Counted from the first letter of the stretch, positions 42,076 to 49,960 are shown. The stretch is DNA of 64,000 nucleotides from Carboxydocella sporoproducens DSM 16521 (GCF_900167165.1 NZ_FUXM01000006.1:37471-101470); one strand, 5' to 3'. Program-made: numbers and translations. Notes: generated by a model from the sequence alone, not told the origin.

Positions 42076-42225
42076 AACTGTTGACAGTGCTGCCCTATTT
42101 AAAACTCGGGAGTAATCGTTACCGAATGAGGCAACTCTTATACGCCATTACCACAAAATCTCCCAACAGATACTTGTGGAAAAATCCTTACAAAAATAAC
42201 GAATTTCCTCTTGCAAAAAACAATT

Positions 42226-42657
42226 CTAATTTTGTGATACAGGAGGAATAGTAGTTGATGAATTTATTTTCTTCCAGATTGATTTGATTACAACTTTATA
42301 CAATAGGTTACCGAAGATTACATAGAATATTATAGTTGCAGTTAAACAGAAATAACATAAATTCCCAGCCCAAAAAAATTGAGCGCACTGTAGAAAAGAT
42401 GCAAAGCTAGCACATAACATCGCAGTTAAAAGTGTCAGATATTTTAGGCTTGAAAAACGCATTGAAAAATGATTCAAAACCGCAAGGGTGACAGAAGCAA
42501 CAACTCCTATCAACGCTATAATTACACCATCTATTGGCAGAAAGAATATTTGGTTACACAAAGAACAGCCTTTAACAGTATATTTGACCCAAGCCGTATA
42601 ACTAAGTAAAACTGCGTTAATTAACGATAAACAAGTTGTTGTATTTATCTTCCACAC
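42226..42657 (-). CDS. VKOR-like membrane disulfide oxidoreductase
   Basis: 143 residues from a GTG start (AAGGG upstream). Four membrane helices: about 8-25, 40-62, 72-92 and 98-125. Two cysteine pairs lie where the vitamin K epoxide reductase family has them: VKGCSLCNQIFFLPIDGV in the first loop and GNLCYFCLTATI at the last helix (the CxxC next to the quinone). It would oxidise thiols outside the membrane, making disulfides with a quinone as acceptor. It lies in a cluster with a twelve-cysteine secreted peptide, the likely substrate. AT-rich compared with flanking genes. Alternative: a DsbB-like oxidase. There is no fused thioredoxin domain. Confidence 0.78.
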   Translation of the reverse strand: MWKINTTTCLSLINAVLLSYTAWVKYTVKGCSLCNQIFFLPIDGVIIALIGVVASVTLAVLNHFSMRFSSLKYLTLLTAMLCASFASFLQCAQFFWAGNLCYFCLTATIIFYVIFGNLLYKVVIKSIWKKINSSTTIPPVSQN

Positions 42658-42701
42658 CTTTTCCCTTCCCCATTTCTTAATATAGCATTTTTATTAATCT
42701 A

Positions 42702-43094
42702 TTAACGTTTTCTATGCGGAAATGCGCTTCGGGGGTCTCCTATCCAATCTCCTATAACCTTCCATATACCTTTATATTTACTAGCTTTTTTTTCTTTTAA
42801 GTAAAAAGGATACCATAAAAAAGTTGTTGAAAAAATCAAATAATATACTATCATTGAAATAAATCCAAAGGCTCCATTATTTGTATAGCTTTTAATAATA
42901 AAGTTAATTGTAAGTCCCAAAGTAATATTTAAAACTATAAGAGCACCATACCTGTTCCTAAAAAGAGTTCCAATTTCTAGCCAAATTCCCTTATAGCGCT
43001 GCGGTTGTTTGTCACGTAAATAAAATGGATATAAAAGAAAAAATGCATAAACTAAAAGAACTATAATATTTATAAGTAGCCACCAAGAATTCAT
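42702..43094 (-). CDS. Four-helix membrane protein made of a tandem duplication
   Basis: 130 residues, AAGAGGTTAAAATC upstream. Two halves share a pattern: LLYPFYLRDKQPQRYKGIWL near residue 20 and LWYPFYLKEKKASKYKGIWK near 93, each preceded by a long hydrophobic helix. I do not recognise a family. In a peptide-bacteriocin type cluster, small basic multi-helix proteins like this are often immunity or export helpers; that is only inference. AT-rich, likely acquired with its neighbours. Confidence 0.68.
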   Translation of the reverse strand: MNSWWLLINIIVLLVYAFFLLYPFYLRDKQPQRYKGIWLEIGTLFRNRYGALIVLNITLGLTINFIIKSYTNNGAFGFISMIVYYLIFSTTFLWYPFYLKEKKASKYKGIWKVIGDWIGDPRSAFPHRKR

Positions 43095-43123
43095 AGATTT
43101 TAACCTCTTTCAACTAATTTAAG

Positions 43124-43157
43124 AATATGGTTGAAGCCACTCGGCTTCAACCATATT
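43124..43157 (-). promoter_or_regulatory. Strong hairpin between precursor gene and downstream genes
   Basis: 15-bp perfect stem AATATGGTTGAAGCC with four-base loop, 7 bases after the precursor stop. No clear T tract follows, so it may be a leaky attenuator or an mRNA 3'-end stabiliser. Confidence 0.6.
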
Positions 43158-43163
43158 AACCCT

Positions 43164-43580
43164 CTATTTACAATAACCTATATCTTGGCATAAAGATGGA
43201 CAAGTAATGTAACTTCCTACTCCACCACAAATAATACTATAGACAACTCCACAAATTATCGGACAGGTGAAGTTTCCAAATGGTGAACAGGCAATCATAC
43301 ATGCGAAATAACTAGTTAACCCACAACCACCGTTCCAGAGGGTATTACATATTCCAAGACAGATGTCACAACTAGTCCATGCCGCGTTTATTTCTTTTTG
43401 AGAACCAGTTTTATCTTTTTTATCATACGGAATAAAAGGCCCTTCTTTCCAATTAATTTTAGGTTGATTATTAATAATTTCTATTTTAGAGGTATTATAG
43501 ATTTTTCCATTTTTAATGTCGTAAACATCTATTGTTTTTGTACCATTTACGTTTTGAAGAACACCTGCACCTACTTTCAC
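43164..43580 (-). CDS. Cysteine-rich C-terminal part of a secreted peptide precursor
   Basis: 138 codons from GTG at 43580. The first 65 residues (KVGAGVLQNVNGTKTIDVYD then IKNGKIYNTSKIEIINN) are a soluble domain. The last 70 hold twelve cysteines: SCDICLGICNTLWNGGCGL, FACMIACSPFGNFTCPIIC, IICGGVGSYITCPSLCQDI and YCK. A hydrophobic peptide with many paired cysteines at the end of a larger secreted precursor resembles halocin C8-type bacteriocins. There is no ribosome site before the GTG. The frame is open farther upstream (YSTCYADFNGKV), showing it is the continuation of the gene to its left in the minus-strand sense, shifted by one base. Confidence 0.7.
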   Translation of the reverse strand: MKVGAGVLQNVNGTKTIDVYDIKNGKIYNTSKIEIINNQPKINWKEGPFIPYDKKDKTGSQKEINAAWTSCDICLGICNTLWNGGCGLTSYFACMIACSPFGNFTCPIICGVVYSIICGGVGSYITCPSLCQDIGYCK

Positions 43581-43930
43581 TTTACCATTAAAATCTGCGT
43601 AACAAGTTGAATATCTTTAGATCCTTTAATTGTTAATATTAATACATTCCCTTGTTTTTTGGAGTATACATAGTTCGCTGCTCTTTTCTCTGATACCTCA
43701 TAGCTGCCGCCTGTTAACTTATCCAGTAAAATACGTACATCCTGTTTTTTTAACGCCTCTTCAGCCAAGCTTTCTAGCTCTTTCCCTGTAATTTCCGTGT
43801 AGTCTAAAGAACTATTCTTTTTAAAAAAGTCAGCAGTTACATACCCAGCCATTGCCGGCGTTGCTAGCAAAATTAAGGATAGAATAACCGCAATAAACAT
43901 ACTTATCCTTTTATCAACCTTTAATAACAT
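43577..43930 (-). CDS. Signal-peptide and N-terminal part of the same precursor (frameshifted)
   Basis: 117 residues, AGGAGGTAAAATTT before the ATG. A signal peptide (MLLKVDKRISMFIAVILSLI, then LLATPAMA with a likely cut after AMA) is followed by an Asp/Glu/Lys-rich domain (TGKELESLAEEALKKQDVRI). After ILTIKGSKDI the frame runs out at TGA 43577, while the other frame continues as YSTCYADFNGKVKVGAGV, which fits the same domain. A single base deletion between about 43584 and 43610 would explain it. Read together, 43164-43930 is one precursor of about 255 residues. Programmed frameshifting or a sequencing error is also possible. Confidence 0.7.
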   Translation of the reverse strand: MLLKVDKRISMFIAVILSLILLATPAMAGYVTADFFKKNSSLDYTEITGKELESLAEEALKKQDVRILLDKLTGGSYEVSEKRAANYVYSKKQGNVLILTIKGSKDIQLVTQILMVK

Positions 43931-44048
43931 AAATTTTACCTCCTAACTTAGTATACTTTAGTTGTCATCAGGTAGACTTTTATAAATCTATTAAAGTTTT
44001 TTAAACGAAATAGTCAGCACCATCGGATGACAATGCGATAAAAGTAAG

Positions 44049-44080
44049 AGCTTCCTACCACCCCCATAAACACATACCTG
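44049..44080 (-). repeat. 33-bp direct repeat, copy 2
   Basis: Plus strand AGCTTCCTACCACCCCC followed by ATAAACACATACCTG. Nearly identical to copy 1 at 41022-41054 and in the same orientation. Confidence 0.85.
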
Positions 44081-44130
44081 TTACCCTCACTCTTCTGTAT
44101 ATGAATATATCCCATTTTGATTAATTATGG

Positions 44131-44172
44131 TATCACCCCGTTTGTCACCTTTTTGTCACCTTTTTTGTCACC
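44131..44172 (-). repeat. Four helically phased TCACC elements
   Basis: TCACC begins at 44133, 44145, 44156 and 44168 on the plus strand (GGTGA on the minus), spacing 12, 11 and 12 bases, with T-rich spacers (GTCACCTTTTT). The near-helical spacing suggests cooperative binding of a regulator on one face of the DNA. Confidence 0.65.
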
Positions 44173-44199
44173 CCATAAACATTACGCAGTGACCCTCAA

Positions 44200-44224
44200 A
44201 AGAAAAAACGGGCCAGTAGCCCGT
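44200..44224 (-). terminator. Terminator of recG
   Basis: Stem ACGGGC/GCCCGT (44208-44213 and 44219-44224) followed on the minus strand by CGTTTTTTCTTTT. Confidence 0.85.
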
Positions 44225-44235
44225 CGTTAAAAATA

Positions 44236-46662
44236 CTACCCGATTTGTGCCAAATCCAGACCATCGGCAAAAGTAGCTTTCAATTCCTCCTTCAGCAGCC
44301 GGTGTTCCGGTCGGGCCAGTTTCGGATCTTCTTCCACAATCCGGAATGCCAGCTGGCGCGCTCCTTCCAGCAGGGGCAAATCCTTGACCAGGTCGGCCAC
44401 CTTCAGTTCCGGCAGCCCTGACTGACGGGTACCGAAGAATTCCCCTGGGCCCCGCAGTTTCAAATCCTCCTCCGCCAGCACAAAACCGTCATTGGTCTGT
44501 TCCATGATGCGCAGGCGGGCCCGCCCTTCAGCCGATTGGGTATCGGAAATCAGGAAACAATAGGACTGATATTCTCCCCGCCCCACCCGGCCCCGCAGCT
44601 GGTGGAGCTGGGCCAGGCCAAAGCGTTCGGCATCAATCACCACCATGATAGTAGCATTGGGCACATTCACCCCCACCTCAATCACGGTAGTGGAAACCAG
44701 GATTTGCAGGCGGTTCTGGCGGAATTCCTCCATTACCCCTTCCTTTTCCTCCTGTTTCATGCGGCCATGCAGCAGCCCGACCCGGAACTGGGGAAAAATC
44801 TGTTCCTGCCACTCCTGGGCCAGTTTGGTAGCCGCCTCCAGATCCATTTTTTCCGATTCCTCTACCAGCGGACAGACTACATAGGCCTGGCGCCCTTGCT
44901 CTAACTGTTCTCGGATAAAAGCATAAAGCTTGTCCAGCCGGCTGCGATTGAGCCAGTGGGTTTTCACCGGCTTGCGCCCCGGCGGCAGTTCATCGATGAC
45001 GGAGACATCCAGGTCCCCGTACAGAGTCAGGGCCAGGGTGCGGGGAATGGGGGTGGCTGTCATCACCAGCAAGTCAGGATGGTTGCCTTTTTCCCGCAAG
45101 AGGGCTCGCTGACGCACTCCGAAGCGGTGCTGTTCATCCACTACCGCCAGGCCCAGGCGGGCAAAAACCACATCCTCCTGTAACAGGGCATGGGTGCCGA
45201 TGACAATGGCCAGATGGCCGGAAGCCAGGTCAGCCAGCAGTTGCCGCCGTTCCTTTTTGCTTTTGCTGCTGGTCAAAAGGCCAACCGGCAAGCCCAGGGG
45301 TCGGAACAGCTCCTGCAAATTCCAGTAGTGCTGTTCGGCCAGAATCTCGGTGGGAGCCATCAATGCCCCCTGATAGCCAGAGGCCACTGTTTTCAACAGG
45401 GCCAGGGCAGCCACGATGGTTTTCCCGGAGCCCACATCCCCCTGCACCAGCCGGGTCATGGGCCGGGGTGCGGCCATATCCCGGTAGATTTCCCCCAGTA
45501 CCCTTTCCTGGGCTCTGGTTAACTGAAAGGGCAGGCGCTGGCGAAATTCAATTTCCAGCGGCAAGGGTACCGGACTATGAGCTATACCTTTGGGAGCGGT
45601 TTTTTCCGTGCCTTTCAACAGAGCCAGAGCCAGCTGCAGGAGAAAAAGCTCATCAAAAGCCAGACGCCGCCGGGCCAGCTCCCTGCTGGTCCAGGACTGG
45701 GGAAAATGGATTTCCTGTAAAGCCTGGGGCCGGGGCAGGAGGCTGTGTTGCTGACAGTACTGCCCTGGCAAAAATTCGGGGGCGATCTCATCCACCTGGT
45801 CCAGCAAGCGGTAAATTACGGTGCGGAAAAAGCGGGAATTGAGCTGGCCACTGCCAGGATAGACCGGCACAATCCGGCCGGTGTGAATCAAGTCCTGGCG
45901 GTCCACAATCTCGAATTCCTCCACATTGATCTGGGGAATGCCATAGGCCCGATCGGTTTTGCCCGCCACCACCAGTTCTGTGCCCGCCTTCAGCTGTTCT
46001 TTCAGATAACGCTGATTGAACCAGACAGCATAGACCTGGCTCTCTTCCACCCTGAGCAGAGCTTTTAAGATCACCAGCCCCCGGCGCGGACGCAGCTCCT
46101 GGACATTGACCACCGTCCCCAGCACCGTTTCCTTTTCCCCGTGTACCAGCTGGGAGGGGTGTTTGAACTGACTGCGGTCCTGGTAATCCCGGGGCAGGTG
46201 AAAGAGCAGATCCCGCAGGGTATTGATACCCATGGCCTGCAAGGCAGTAGCTCTCTTAGGGCCGATATTTTTCACATATTGCAACTGGGCCGGCAGGCCC
46301 TGGCTTTTTTCGGCAGTGCGGGCCGGTGGTGCTTCTGTCTTTTCCTTCGCCTCCAGCTGTGTTTCCAGCTGGGGTTGGGACTGGGCCCTCCGGGGCGCCG
46401 GCCTGCTTACCGGCAAATTGACCAGCCAGTGCCAGAGCTTTTCCAGCTTCTCCTCCCGCTTGCTGCGACTCACCTGGCCATAATCGGCAAAAAGCCGGAT
46501 GAAGTCGGCAGTTTCTGCCCTGCCTCCACCACCCGGCTTACCCGCCAGTTTTTCCAGCTGCTGTATGACAAAACGGTCAAAGCCGCCAAACACAGCCCCA
46601 TTATTGCAACCCAGGCGCTTTTCCGCCTGGATGGCTTTTAACAAGAGGGTTTTGCTGTCCAT
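44236..46662 (-). CDS. recG: ATP-dependent DNA helicase RecG
   Basis: Regresses stalled replication forks and branch-migrates Holliday junctions. 808 residues, slightly longer than usual because of an N-terminal helical extension (about 1-125). Wedge/OB domain: LQYVKNIGPKRATALQAMGI near 130, then LLFHLPRDYQDRS. Helicase motifs: FQLTRAQERVLGEIYRDM, RLVQGDVGSGKTIVAALALL (motif I, about 408), LMAPTEILAEQH (Ia), VVDEQHRFGVRQR (motif II, DEQH), LVMTATPIPRTLALTLYGDLDVSVIDELPPGRKP (motif III and beyond), VSTTVIEVGVNVPNATIMV and LHQLRGRVGRG (motif VI), FGTRQSGLP at the C-terminus. All intact. Confidence 0.97.
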   Translation of the reverse strand: MDSKTLLLKAIQAEKRLGCNNGAVFGGFDRFVIQQLEKLAGKPGGGGRAETADFIRLFADYGQVSRSKREEKLEKLWHWLVNLPVSRPAPRRAQSQPQLETQLEAKEKTEAPPARTAEKSQGLPAQLQYVKNIGPKRATALQAMGINTLRDLLFHLPRDYQDRSQFKHPSQLVHGEKETVLGTVVNVQELRPRRGLVILKALLRVEESQVYAVWFNQRYLKEQLKAGTELVVAGKTDRAYGIPQINVEEFEIVDRQDLIHTGRIVPVYPGSGQLNSRFFRTVIYRLLDQVDEIAPEFLPGQYCQQHSLLPRPQALQEIHFPQSWTSRELARRRLAFDELFLLQLALALLKGTEKTAPKGIAHSPVPLPLEIEFRQRLPFQLTRAQERVLGEIYRDMAAPRPMTRLVQGDVGSGKTIVAALALLKTVASGYQGALMAPTEILAEQHYWNLQELFRPLGLPVGLLTSSKSKKERRQLLADLASGHLAIVIGTHALLQEDVVFARLGLAVVDEQHRFGVRQRALLREKGNHPDLLVMTATPIPRTLALTLYGDLDVSVIDELPPGRKPVKTHWLNRSRLDKLYAFIREQLEQGRQAYVVCPLVEESEKMDLEAATKLAQEWQEQIFPQFRVGLLHGRMKQEEKEGVMEEFRQNRLQILVSTTVIEVGVNVPNATIMVVIDAERFGLAQLHQLRGRVGRGEYQSYCFLISDTQSAEGRARLRIMEQTNDGFVLAEEDLKLRGPGEFFGTRQSGLPELKVADLVKDLPLLEGARQLAFRIVEEDPKLARPEHRLLKEELKATFADGLDLAQIG

Positions 46663-46673
46663 TGCCTTTCACC

Positions 46674-47531
46674 TCAAACCGACTCCTCCACCGGGAAAAA
46701 GGCGATGCCCACTGCGCCTGGACCGGCATAGGTGCCGATAACTGTTCCGACCTCATTGATCATAATCACATCAAAACACTGAAATTCCTGGACAATGCGC
46801 TGATGCAGTTTCATCACACTTTCAAAATCATTGGCATGGAGGAGGGCACAGCGCATAGGCCGTCCCTGCAGACGCTCCCGGACCAGTTCCACAATCCGGT
46901 CAATAGCCTTATTCCAGCCCCGTACTTTGTCAATGGGGGTAACCACTCCATCCTGCATGGTAAGGATGGGCTTGATATTGAGCAGGCTGCCGACAAAGGC
47001 CTCGGCCTTGCCAATGCGCCCGCCCTTGTAGATATAATCCAGGGTATTGAGTACAAAATAAAGACGGCTTTCCTGTTTCAGCTTCTCCACCAGGGCGATA
47101 ATTTCCTCTTTACTGCGCCCTTCCCGGGCTGCCCGGGCCGCCTCAACCACTATGATGCCAAGGCCAATGCTGAGGCTTTCCGAATCGATTACCGTAATAT
47201 CTGCCCCTTCCGTCATTTCCGCTCCCAGGCGGGCACTTTGCACCGTGCCGCTGGTCTTCTGGCTGAGATGGATGGAAATGACCTGGGTGCCCTCAGCCGC
47301 CAGTTCCCTGTATACTTCAGCAAACTCCAGTGGTGAAGGCTGGGAAGTGGTAGGCAGGTTTTGCAAATGGGGCAAACGCTGATAAAACTCTTTGGAATTC
47401 AGGGTTACGCCATCCAGATAGGTTTCCCCATCCAGAAAAACTTTTAAAGGCACTATCTTGATGCCATATTCCTGCACCACCTCGGCCGGAATATCGGCAG
47501 TGCTATCAGTCACAATCCTGACTTTTCCCAT
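46674..47531 (-). CDS. DegV family fatty-acid-binding protein (FakB-type)
   Basis: 285 residues. VRIVTDSTADIPAEVVQEYGIKIVPLKVFLDGETYLDGV at the start, TSQPSPLEFAEVYRELA near 60, ISIHLSQKTSGTVQSARLGAEM near 85 and DSESLSIGLGIIVVEAARAA near 113 are DegV hallmarks; the C-terminal GPGAVGIAFF is also typical. DegV proteins bind a fatty acid and present it to the kinase FakA, whose gene is directly upstream with no gap. So the two likely form a FakA-FakB pair that activates exogenous fatty acids to acyl phosphate. Confidence 0.93.
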   Translation of the reverse strand: MGKVRIVTDSTADIPAEVVQEYGIKIVPLKVFLDGETYLDGVTLNSKEFYQRLPHLQNLPTTSQPSPLEFAEVYRELAAEGTQVISIHLSQKTSGTVQSARLGAEMTEGADITVIDSESLSIGLGIIVVEAARAAREGRSKEEIIALVEKLKQESRLYFVLNTLDYIYKGGRIGKAEAFVGSLLNIKPILTMQDGVVTPIDKVRGWNKAIDRIVELVRERLQGRPMRCALLHANDFESVMKLHQRIVQEFQCFDVIMINEVGTVIGTYAGPGAVGIAFFPVEESV

Positions 47532-49178
47532 CTATTCCACCCCAAACACATAAGCATAAACGGGTTGGTCTCCCTGGTGCAGCTCAATTTCCAGCTGCGG
47601 ATAGGCCGCCTGCAGGCGAGTCAGCATTTCTTGCTGTTCCTCAGGCCCAACCCCTTCCCCGGCAAAAATGGTCAATAAAGAATGATCTTCCGTTACTATG
47701 TGGGCCAGCATGTTCAAAAACACTTCTTCCCGGGTCTTGCCCACCACCTGTACTTTGTCATCAATTAACCCCAGTATGTCGCCGGCCTTGATGGCCAGAC
47801 CATCGATCTGACTATCCCGGACGGCATAGGTAATTTCCCCGGAAACCACCTGACCCAGGGCTGCCGTCATTGCCTCCACATTGGCCGCCAGGTCTGCACC
47901 CGGATCAAACTGCATTAAAGCTGCCAGCCCCTGCGGAATAGTACGGCTGGGGATAACTACTACCTGCTTGCTGGTCAGCTGCCCTACCTGTTCAGCCGCC
48001 ATGATCACATTCCCGTTATTGGGCAGGATCAGGACAGTGCGGGCCGGAACCGCTTCTACTGCAGCCAGCAGATCTGCGGTACTGGGATTATTAGTCTGTC
48101 CGCCGGCCACCACCTGGTCAACCCCCAGGCTGGTGAAAACCCGGGTTAAGCCGGCTCCCGTTGCCACGGCCACCAGTCCCAGCTCCTTTTCTTCTTTAAC
48201 AGGAGCGGCAGCTGGCTTGCTGGCTTCCTGCTGTTGCTTCTCCAGATACTGGTCTAACATGTTGGAGATTTTAATATTATGTAAGCTGCCGTATTGTACC
48301 GCAATTTCCAGGGCCTGACCAGGATGGTTGGTGTGGACATGGATTTTGGCTAGATCAGCCTCGCCCACCACCAGCAGGGAATCTCCCAGGGGGTCCAGTT
48401 TCCCCCGTAACAGGGCCAGAGGCAAATCCTGGCCTTTCAGAATAAATTCCGTACAATAGTGGTATTTGATATCCCCCAGGTCAGCTGGTAACTCATCTAC
48501 TACTTCCACCATTTGAGGAGTGGCCTGGGCTTGCGCTGGTTTGGTCAGTACCCATTGTACATCCTGGTCCTGGAAGGATGCCAGCATGGCCCGCAAAAGG
48601 ATAACCAGCCCCTGGCCACCGGCATCCACTACCCCTACCTGCCGCAAAATGGGCAGCAATTCCGGTGTCCGCTGTAATCCTTCTTCAGCAGCTACCACTG
48701 CTGCTTGCCATACTTCAATAGCGGAGCTAGCCTTGCGGACAGCCTTTTCCGCCCCCTGAGCCGCTTCGCGAATCACAGTCAGTATCGTGCCTTCAACCGG
48801 CTTTAGTACCCCTTTGTAAGCCGTATCGGCAGCGCCGCGGAAAGCAGCAGCCACCTCTTTCGGCCCCATTTCCTGTACCTGGTTCAGCTTCAAGGCAAAT
48901 CCCCGCAAAATCTGGGAGAGGATCACGCCCGAGTTGCCGCGGGCTCCCATCAAAGAGCCCCGGGCCATAGCCTGGGCCACGGCGGGAATGGTATCCTCCC
49001 GAACCCGGGCCAGTTCCGCTACCGCTCCCTGCCAGGTCAGAGCCATATTGGTCCCGGTATCACCATCAGGAACGGGAAAAACATTTAATGCATCCACTTG
49101 CTCCCGCTGAGCCTGTAATACTTCACCTGCGGTTACAAAAGCCTTTCTCAGCTGACTGCCATCGATAGTCCTAGACAC
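47532..49178 (-). CDS. fakA: Fatty acid kinase FakA (DAK2 domain, YloV)
   Basis: Phosphorylates FakB-bound fatty acids. 548 residues. The N-terminal DAK2 domain (about 1-200) includes VFPVPDGDTGTNMALTWQG (metal/ATP aspartates), ARGSLMGARGNSGVILSQILRGFA and VGVVDAGGQGLVILLRAM. The middle and C-terminal domains have the YloV pattern: IKYHYCTEFILKG near 225, GDSLLVVGEADLAKIHVHTNHPGQAL, then a C-terminal domain near 340-548. The start is GTG with AGGAGGAACAG upstream. It is flanked by asp23 upstream and degV downstream, the usual Firmicute order. Confidence 0.95.
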   Translation of the reverse strand: MSRTIDGSQLRKAFVTAGEVLQAQREQVDALNVFPVPDGDTGTNMALTWQGAVAELARVREDTIPAVAQAMARGSLMGARGNSGVILSQILRGFALKLNQVQEMGPKEVAAAFRGAADTAYKGVLKPVEGTILTVIREAAQGAEKAVRKASSAIEVWQAAVVAAEEGLQRTPELLPILRQVGVVDAGGQGLVILLRAMLASFQDQDVQWVLTKPAQAQATPQMVEVVDELPADLGDIKYHYCTEFILKGQDLPLALLRGKLDPLGDSLLVVGEADLAKIHVHTNHPGQALEIAVQYGSLHNIKISNMLDQYLEKQQQEASKPAAAPVKEEKELGLVAVATGAGLTRVFTSLGVDQVVAGGQTNNPSTADLLAAVEAVPARTVLILPNNGNVIMAAEQVGQLTSKQVVVIPSRTIPQGLAALMQFDPGADLAANVEAMTAALGQVVSGEITYAVRDSQIDGLAIKAGDILGLIDDKVQVVGKTREEVFLNMLAHIVTEDHSLLTIFAGEGVGPEEQQEMLTRLQAAYPQLEIELHQGDQPVYAYVFGVE

Positions 49179-49199
49179 ACCTGTTCCTCCTGCTCTAAA

Positions 49200-49541
49200 T
49201 TAACTTTCCTGCAAACGTACTCCCTGGACTGTAACATTTACCTGGGCTACCCGCAGCCCGGTGGTGTTTTCCACCAGATACTTGACCCTTTCCTGAATAT
49301 TATGGGCAACCTCGGAAATCTTTACCCCATACTGGACGATAATGTAGAGGTCAATGGATACTTCCTGTTCATCAGTGCGGGTGACATACACGCCCTTGTG
49401 AGCCTGGTCGCCGCGAAAAAGTTCGGCCAGGCCGTCAGTTATCTTGCGAGAAGCCATCCCAACCAGTCCATAACATTCCATGGCTGCATTGCCAGCTATA
49501 ACAGCAATCACATCTTCACTGATCTGAATTTTTCCCAGCAT
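49200..49541 (-). CDS. Asp23/Gls24 family envelope stress protein (YloU)
   Basis: 113 residues. IQISEDVIAVIAGNAAMECYGLVGM near the start, VYVTRTDEQEVSIDLYIIVQYGVKISEVAHNIQERVKYLVENTTGLRVAQVNVTVQGV is the whole Asp23 pattern. Usually immediately upstream of fakA (YloV), as here. The family is membrane-associated or envelope-stress related. GGAGGAGG precedes the ATG. Confidence 0.94.
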   Translation of the reverse strand: MLGKIQISEDVIAVIAGNAAMECYGLVGMASRKITDGLAELFRGDQAHKGVYVTRTDEQEVSIDLYIIVQYGVKISEVAHNIQERVKYLVENTTGLRVAQVNVTVQGVRLQES

Positions 49542-49592
49542 ATAAAAACCTCCTCCAGCACATCTTTTAATATTATAACCGCTAATTAATCA

Positions 49593-49622
49593 CAAAAAAA
49601 GGGCCCACCTGCATGCGGGTCA
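49593..49622 (-). terminator. Probable terminator after the DUF1858 gene
   Basis: Imperfect stem ACCCGCATGC/AGGTGGGC followed on the minus strand by CCTTTTTTTG. The pairing is partial (G-U and a mismatch), but the T tract is good. Confidence 0.55.
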
Positions 49623-49630
49623 CCTGCTGC

Positions 49631-49828
49631 TTAATTACTGCTAACAATCTGGTTCAGTTCAGCCAGCAGTTTTTCTAAATCAACACCATGCATCTTCGCC
49701 CCGGCCGCAATGGATTCTGCAGTAGCACCCATACATTCAAGACAGTGCATTCCATACTTTTTAAAAATCTCTCTGGTTTGCGGATAGCGGGCTATCGTCT
49801 CAAAAATGGACATATCTCTGGTAATCAC
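49631..49828 (-). CDS. DUF1858 domain protein
   Basis: 65 residues from GTG, AAGGGGGG upstream. MSIFETIARYPQTREIFKKYGMHCLECMGATAESIAAGAKMHGVD contains the DUF1858 pattern: a helix, GMHCLEC, and ESIAAGAxxHG. The CxxC is the conserved pair and may bind metal or serve redox. Common in anaerobes as a small stand-alone protein; function unknown. Confidence 0.9.
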   Translation of the reverse strand: MITRDMSIFETIARYPQTREIFKKYGMHCLECMGATAESIAAGAKMHGVDLEKLLAELNQIVSSN

Positions 49829-49960
49829 GGGACATCCCCCCTTAAAATTATATATTCAACGCAGCTTGCACATTTTCCTGCTTGCCAACTAAGAATGTTT
49901 CTGTTAGAATATAGAAGTGATTTTTGCGAGCGGTTGGCTGTAAAGGAGGTGGGTTGTAAA

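Larger units (their letters stand above)
43931..44199 (-). promoter_or_regulatory. Leader/promoter region of the peptide cluster
   Basis: Non-coding. From upstream to downstream on the minus strand it holds four GTGA(C/T)A elements (44131-44172), then an AT-rich stretch with ATATTCATATAC, the second copy of the 33-bp block (44049-44080) and about 110 bases to the precursor ribosome site. It looks like a regulated promoter region. Confidence 0.55.
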
